Made by a program: the position numbers and the translations under genes
Source of the DNA: Bacillus sp. FJAT-42376
Lineage (GTDB): Bacteria > Bacillota > Bacilli > Bacillales > Bacillaceae
Direction of reading: 5' to 3'
Assembly: GCF_003816055.1 (NCBI RefSeq)
Contig: NZ_CP033906.1
Coordinates: forward strand, 3,968,001 to 4,032,000
DNA: 64,000 nt
Notes under the pieces: generated by a model
What the model was told of the DNA's origin: nothing
The model's database searches: none
Seen by the model: the letters and a program-made list of their open reading frames with translations, nothing else
Shown: in pieces, positions 61,328 through 64,000 of the stretch
Position numbering within the stretch: the stretch's first letter is position 1
Layout: each line of letters begins with the position of its first letter

Positions 61328-61728
61328 TAAGCAGATCCGCCCTGTTTGAACTGTGCCTGGCGGTTCAGCTGAATAACCTGCTTCCATGTGTCGCGGAACT
61401 CTGTTACATAGCCTTCTACTTCGTCCAGGATGGCTGTGTCATTTCCAAGGTTCGCTTCCATTAAACGGCGATTCATGTATTCGTAAAGAGACATCATATT
61501 TTTAGAGACTTCCAGTTCCATATTTAACGTAACCATAAGCTCCTGGATGATTTTCTGAGCCTTCAAAAGACTTGTGTTTTTTGCTTCAATCTGCTTTTGT
61601 TCCATAGCCGTTCTTGCCTGCTTGATAAACTTCAAACAGCCGTTGTACAGCATGAGCGTCAGTTCGCCGGGAGATGCAGTGGTCACAGAATTTTGCTGAT
61701 AAGCCTGGTATGGATTATTTACTGCCAA
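61327..61728 (-). CDS. fliS: Flagellin export chaperone FliS
   Basis: Keeps flagellin unfolded for export and in B. subtilis also takes part in FliW-CsrA feedback. 133 residues: NPYQAYQQNSVTTASPGELT and LMLYNGCLKFIKQA are the hallmark N-terminus; MMSLYEYMNRRLMEANL follows. Between fliD (16 bases) and fliT. Confidence 0.95.
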   Translation of the reverse strand: MAVNNPYQAYQQNSVTTASPGELTLMLYNGCLKFIKQARTAMEQKQIEAKNTSLLKAQKIIQELMVTLNMELEVSKNMMSLYEYMNRRLMEANLGNDTAILDEVEGYVTEFRDTWKQVIQLNRQAQFKQGGSA

Positions 61729-61744
61729 ATGGTTTCACTCCTCA

Positions 61745-63253
61745 TTAATTTCCGCCGCCGCCGAATCCGGCAAGCTGCGCTGATTGTGCATTGGCCCGCT
61801 GGATAGCCGTTTCCATAGCGGAGAACTGGCGCCAGTAGCGGTCTTCAATTTGAACGAGCCGGTCCTCAAAACGATCAATTTGTGTACTCACGCTATCAAG
61901 ACTTTTCCCGATGGAAAACTTTTGCGTGGTCATCAAGCTGTTACCAGCCTTCGTTTCAACTTTCGTAATCGTATCTTTGATGGAAGCACGCAGACGCCCC
62001 GCGATCCCCATCGTTTCAGGGGCTGTTCCTTTAGCATTAAACAGTTCGTAAACAGCATTGGGATTCGCCTGAATTTTCTCGCGCAGCTTCGTTTCATCGA
62101 TGATGAGTTTCCCTTTTTCCATATAGTTGGACGTCGTCTTGATCCCAATATCAGATAACTGAGCATAGTCTTTTATCGCTCCGCCGACGGGTGCATAAAA
62201 ATCATTTCTCAATTTGTTCAGACCGGATGAAAGGATGGCATCATTCTTCAGCAGCCCGCTCTTGGCTTTTTCTTCCCATTGCTCTATCTGTTTGTCAGAC
62301 AGGGACTCACGCTCGGTATCTGTTAAAGGCTGATAGGATCTGTAACGGTCCTCTGAGATTTCTCCGTTGATTTTTCCGATGATTTCGTTGTATTTATCGA
62401 CGAATTTTACGACGGATTCCACAATAGAATCAGTATCGGTTGTGCTGGAGATGCTGACCGGAATGCCGTTTGTCTTTTGTTTCGCGTTGTACTCTACACC
62501 ATTTATGGTAAAAGTGTTTGATGGCTGGACCATTTCGTAGCCGTTCACTTTTACGGTAGCATCAGTACCAGTTTGGTCTTTTTTAAGGGTGTTTGGATTA
62601 GGATTAGCAGCGTCAAATGCAAATCCCAGACTTGTCATAAATGCCTTGGCATCAGCATTATCGGCAACAATCGACCCACTGGCGCCTGTCTTGCTGCTCG
62701 TTAGAATGATTCTAGACTGTGTCTCACCTTTTAGAGTTGCCTGCATGGCTGAAACACCTAGAGTGGAAGAATTGATTTTAGATAATACCTGCTCCATCGT
62801 ATCTCCGGCAGCAATAGAAATTTTGACCTCTCTAGGAGCTGCAGAGCCTGGATCCGTTACTTTAAAGACCATTTCTTTAGCTCCGGCTGGCACGGCTGGG
62901 TTCAGTGCTCCTTTCCAGGACGCAGAAGACGCCAGCTCTGTTACTTCAATTGAAGAAGAAAAATTCGCAGAAGCACTGATCGCTTTCGCACTAACCGCTG
63001 CCTCATTCGAACTGCTGACCGCCTTTTTATTGAAAGTAGATTGAAGGGTAAGCGAATTTTTGTTAATGGGACTGAGCATATCATCCAATTCTTTCAGCAG
63101 CTTATTCATGTCGCGGTAATTATCACGCTGCCACTCAAGTGTTGTTTTCTTTTGCTTGAGCTTATCAACGCCCATCCGCTCTGCTTTCATCAAATCGCTG
63201 ACCATCGTATCAATATCCATCCCGCTTGCCAGACCGCCGATTCTCATTGGCAT
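61745..63253 (-). CDS. fliD: Flagellar hook-associated protein 2 (filament cap) FliD
   Basis: Caps the growing filament and assists flagellin folding; exported by the flagellar system. 502 residues. N-terminal MRIGGLASGMDIDTMVSDLM and KTTLEWQRDNYRDMNKLL are typical, with central variable domains (VNGYEMVQPSNTFTINGVEY) and a C-terminal coiled coil (DSVSTQIDRFEDRLVQIEDRYW) ending in ALQSA-like Gln/Ala-rich tail. No signal peptide, as expected. ATG 63253. Confidence 0.95.
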   Translation of the reverse strand: MPMRIGGLASGMDIDTMVSDLMKAERMGVDKLKQKKTTLEWQRDNYRDMNKLLKELDDMLSPINKNSLTLQSTFNKKAVSSSNEAAVSAKAISASANFSSSIEVTELASSASWKGALNPAVPAGAKEMVFKVTDPGSAAPREVKISIAAGDTMEQVLSKINSSTLGVSAMQATLKGETQSRIILTSSKTGASGSIVADNADAKAFMTSLGFAFDAANPNPNTLKKDQTGTDATVKVNGYEMVQPSNTFTINGVEYNAKQKTNGIPVSISSTTDTDSIVESVVKFVDKYNEIIGKINGEISEDRYRSYQPLTDTERESLSDKQIEQWEEKAKSGLLKNDAILSSGLNKLRNDFYAPVGGAIKDYAQLSDIGIKTTSNYMEKGKLIIDETKLREKIQANPNAVYELFNAKGTAPETMGIAGRLRASIKDTITKVETKAGNSLMTTQKFSIGKSLDSVSTQIDRFEDRLVQIEDRYWRQFSAMETAIQRANAQSAQLAGFGGGGN

Positions 63254-63271
63254 TCTTGCTCACCGCCTTGT

Positions 63272-63616
63272 TTAGCTTTTTTTATCAACAAACAAACCTA
63301 CGAATTCTGTCATCGCTGCATACATATCCAGCACTTTTTTATTGGGAATTTCCCGAACAATTTCTCTTGTCACATCGTCCACAACCGTCACATAATACTC
63401 ATTCAGCTTTTCATGAAGGACAAACTCTGTATGGGTATTGGCAGGCGCCATAAATTCATTCAGGCTCGCAACCACTTTTTCAAGCTTTTCCTTTGAAACC
63501 GGAGCTGATTCCTTCACTTGATTGGCTGACTCTATGGCTTGTACAGGATTACCTTTTACCGCTTCTGTTTCTGGCATACGAGGCATTGCTTGGGCTGAAA
63601 TTGAATTCACCGGCAT
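63272..63616 (-). CDS. flaG: Flagellar protein FlaG (YvyC-type)
   Basis: 114-residue protein of the FlaG family, thought to limit filament length. The conserved C-terminal part reads LHEKLNEYYVTVVDDVTREI and VREIPNKKVLDMYAAMTEFVG. The ATG at 63616 has AGGAG nine bases upstream; a GTG at 63625 is too close. First gene of a four-gene SigD operon. The flagellin gene hag, which precedes it in B. subtilis, is not in the window. Confidence 0.92.
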   Translation of the reverse strand: MPVNSISAQAMPRMPETEAVKGNPVQAIESANQVKESAPVSKEKLEKVVASLNEFMAPANTHTEFVLHEKLNEYYVTVVDDVTREIVREIPNKKVLDMYAAMTEFVGLFVDKKS

Positions 63617-63650
63617 GGTGGACACTCCTCTATTTATTCATCTACAGGTT

Positions 63651-63677
63651 ATATCGGAGAGTTTGGGGAGTTGTTGA
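63651..63677 (-). promoter_or_regulatory. SigD (flagellar sigma) promoter of flaG-fliD-fliS-fliT
   Basis: Minus strand TCAA, 15 bases, TCCGATAT; SigD consensus is TAAA-N15-GCCGATAT. It ends 34 bases before the flaG ATG. Confidence 0.88.
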
Positions 63678-63687
63678 GGGGAAATAG

Positions 63688-63713
63688 AAAAAACCTCCTA
63701 TGGTAGGAGGTTT
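63688..63713 (-). terminator. Terminator between the edge gene and flaG
   Basis: Minus strand AAACCTCCT-ACCAT-AGGAGGTTT followed by TTT. It separates the upstream gene from the flagellar operon. Confidence 0.9.
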
Positions 63714-63819
63714 GGAAAAAGGTGTTGTACTTGAAAAACCGAAGTCTTCATAACTACTTTCTTTTTCATTTCCAGCGTTCATATAAAATACAATAGTTAT
63801 TAAAAGCTTCACTGCTTCC

Positions 63820-64000
63820 TTAAATTTGATTGAATCTCCTCTTATATACTGTCTGAGCATCAGAGGTCATGTATGGAAGAATATATTCTTCGATTTGCTG
63901 ATTGAATTGATAATCGTTCACCAAGTTATAGGTCTTCATCTGCACAACCTCGCCCTGATGTGTATAGATAACTAAATCTTCATAAAAAATGGACCTCAGA
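63820..64000 (-). CDS. C-terminal end of a PH-like protein (paralogue of 60083-60632)
   Basis: The last 59 codons of a gene entering from the right edge. The segment LRSIFYEDLVIYTHQGE, TYNLVNDYQF and EEYILPYMTSDAQTVYKRRF parallels the C-terminus of the frameshifted protein (LIFEDLIITAKKGK, TYNLLGPVVF, YILPYMDESDREVW). A Tyr/Phe-Glu-Asp-Leu then TYNL then YILPYM pattern defines the family. Stop TAA at 63822-63820. Start and membrane part lie outside the window. Confidence 0.75.
   Translation of the reverse strand, partial: LRSIFYEDLVIYTHQGEVVQMKTYNLVNDYQFNQQIEEYILPYMTSDAQTVYKRRFNQI

Noticed and set aside
63642..63860. 72-codon minus-strand frame before flaG
   Set aside because: It overlaps the C-terminus of the edge gene in another frame and runs through a terminator and the SigD promoter.

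Overview
The window looks like chromosome of a moderately low-GC Bacillaceae, close to Bacillus/Metabacillus. Evidence: strong AGGAGG ribosome binding sites, GTG/TTG starts, SigA, SigD and SigB-type promoters, S-box and BirA regulation, an exosporium-like collagen protein, and a 40.5-63.6 kb block (minJ-swrA-ctpB ... ftsX-ftsE-cccB-yvjA ... prfB ... secA ... hpf ... fliT-fliS-fliD-flaG) that follows the Bacillus subtilis order. Almost everything in that block is on the minus strand.

Layout. 0-5.2 kb: a glpP-ugpC-ugpA-ugpE-ugpB-ugpQ operon for glycerol-3-phosphate/glycerophosphodiester uptake, preceded by a terminator that is a candidate target of GlpP antitermination. 5.3-13.1 kb: a haloacid dehalogenase-like gene, an Old Yellow Enzyme, yidC2 preceded by a MifM-like arrest-peptide gene, prfC, an aldo/keto reductase, and a nitronate monooxygenase/GNAT pair. 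13.2-16.5 kb: a histidine phosphatase, an S-box (SAM-I) riboswitch driving an esterase, bioY with a BirA operator, a glyoxalase-like gene and an unlisted 52-residue membrane protein. 16.8-35.6 kb: a secreted M14 peptidase, a Pit phosphate transporter with its DUF47 partner, a LacI-controlled sugar ABC importer, a MATE exporter, a secreted choice-of-anchor I protein, a murein-peptide set (DUF819, ykfB, ykfC), and small genes for DUF3870, an STM3941-like protein and DUF421. 35.7-40.2 kb: an 822-residue collagen-like protein, a lysR gene broken by one stop codon, and a flavodoxin-like reductase.

40.5-64 kb: cell division, secretion and motility. MinJ and SwrA lie beside CtpB, an EnvC/CwlO-type M23 hydrolase and its likely activator FtsEX. 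Cytochrome c551, YvjA, prfB (with its programmed +1 frameshift), secA and a lone arginine deiminase follow. A decayed histidine kinase, a heme-monooxygenase-like pair and hpf come next. Between hpf and fliT sits an unusual accessory cassette: two tiny Cys-rich membrane proteins on either side of a frameshifted PH-like membrane protein, whose paralogue runs off the right edge. A clear SigD promoter drives flaG-fliD-fliS-fliT.

The strongest second-look items are the divergent MifM-like force sensor with a stem-loop that masks the yidC2 ribosome binding site, the Cys-rich/PH-like cassette, the SAM riboswitch on an esterase gene next to bioY, the GlpP leader in front of glpP-ugp, two tandem 125-bp palindrome-bounded repeats, and the lysR and kinase pseudogenes.
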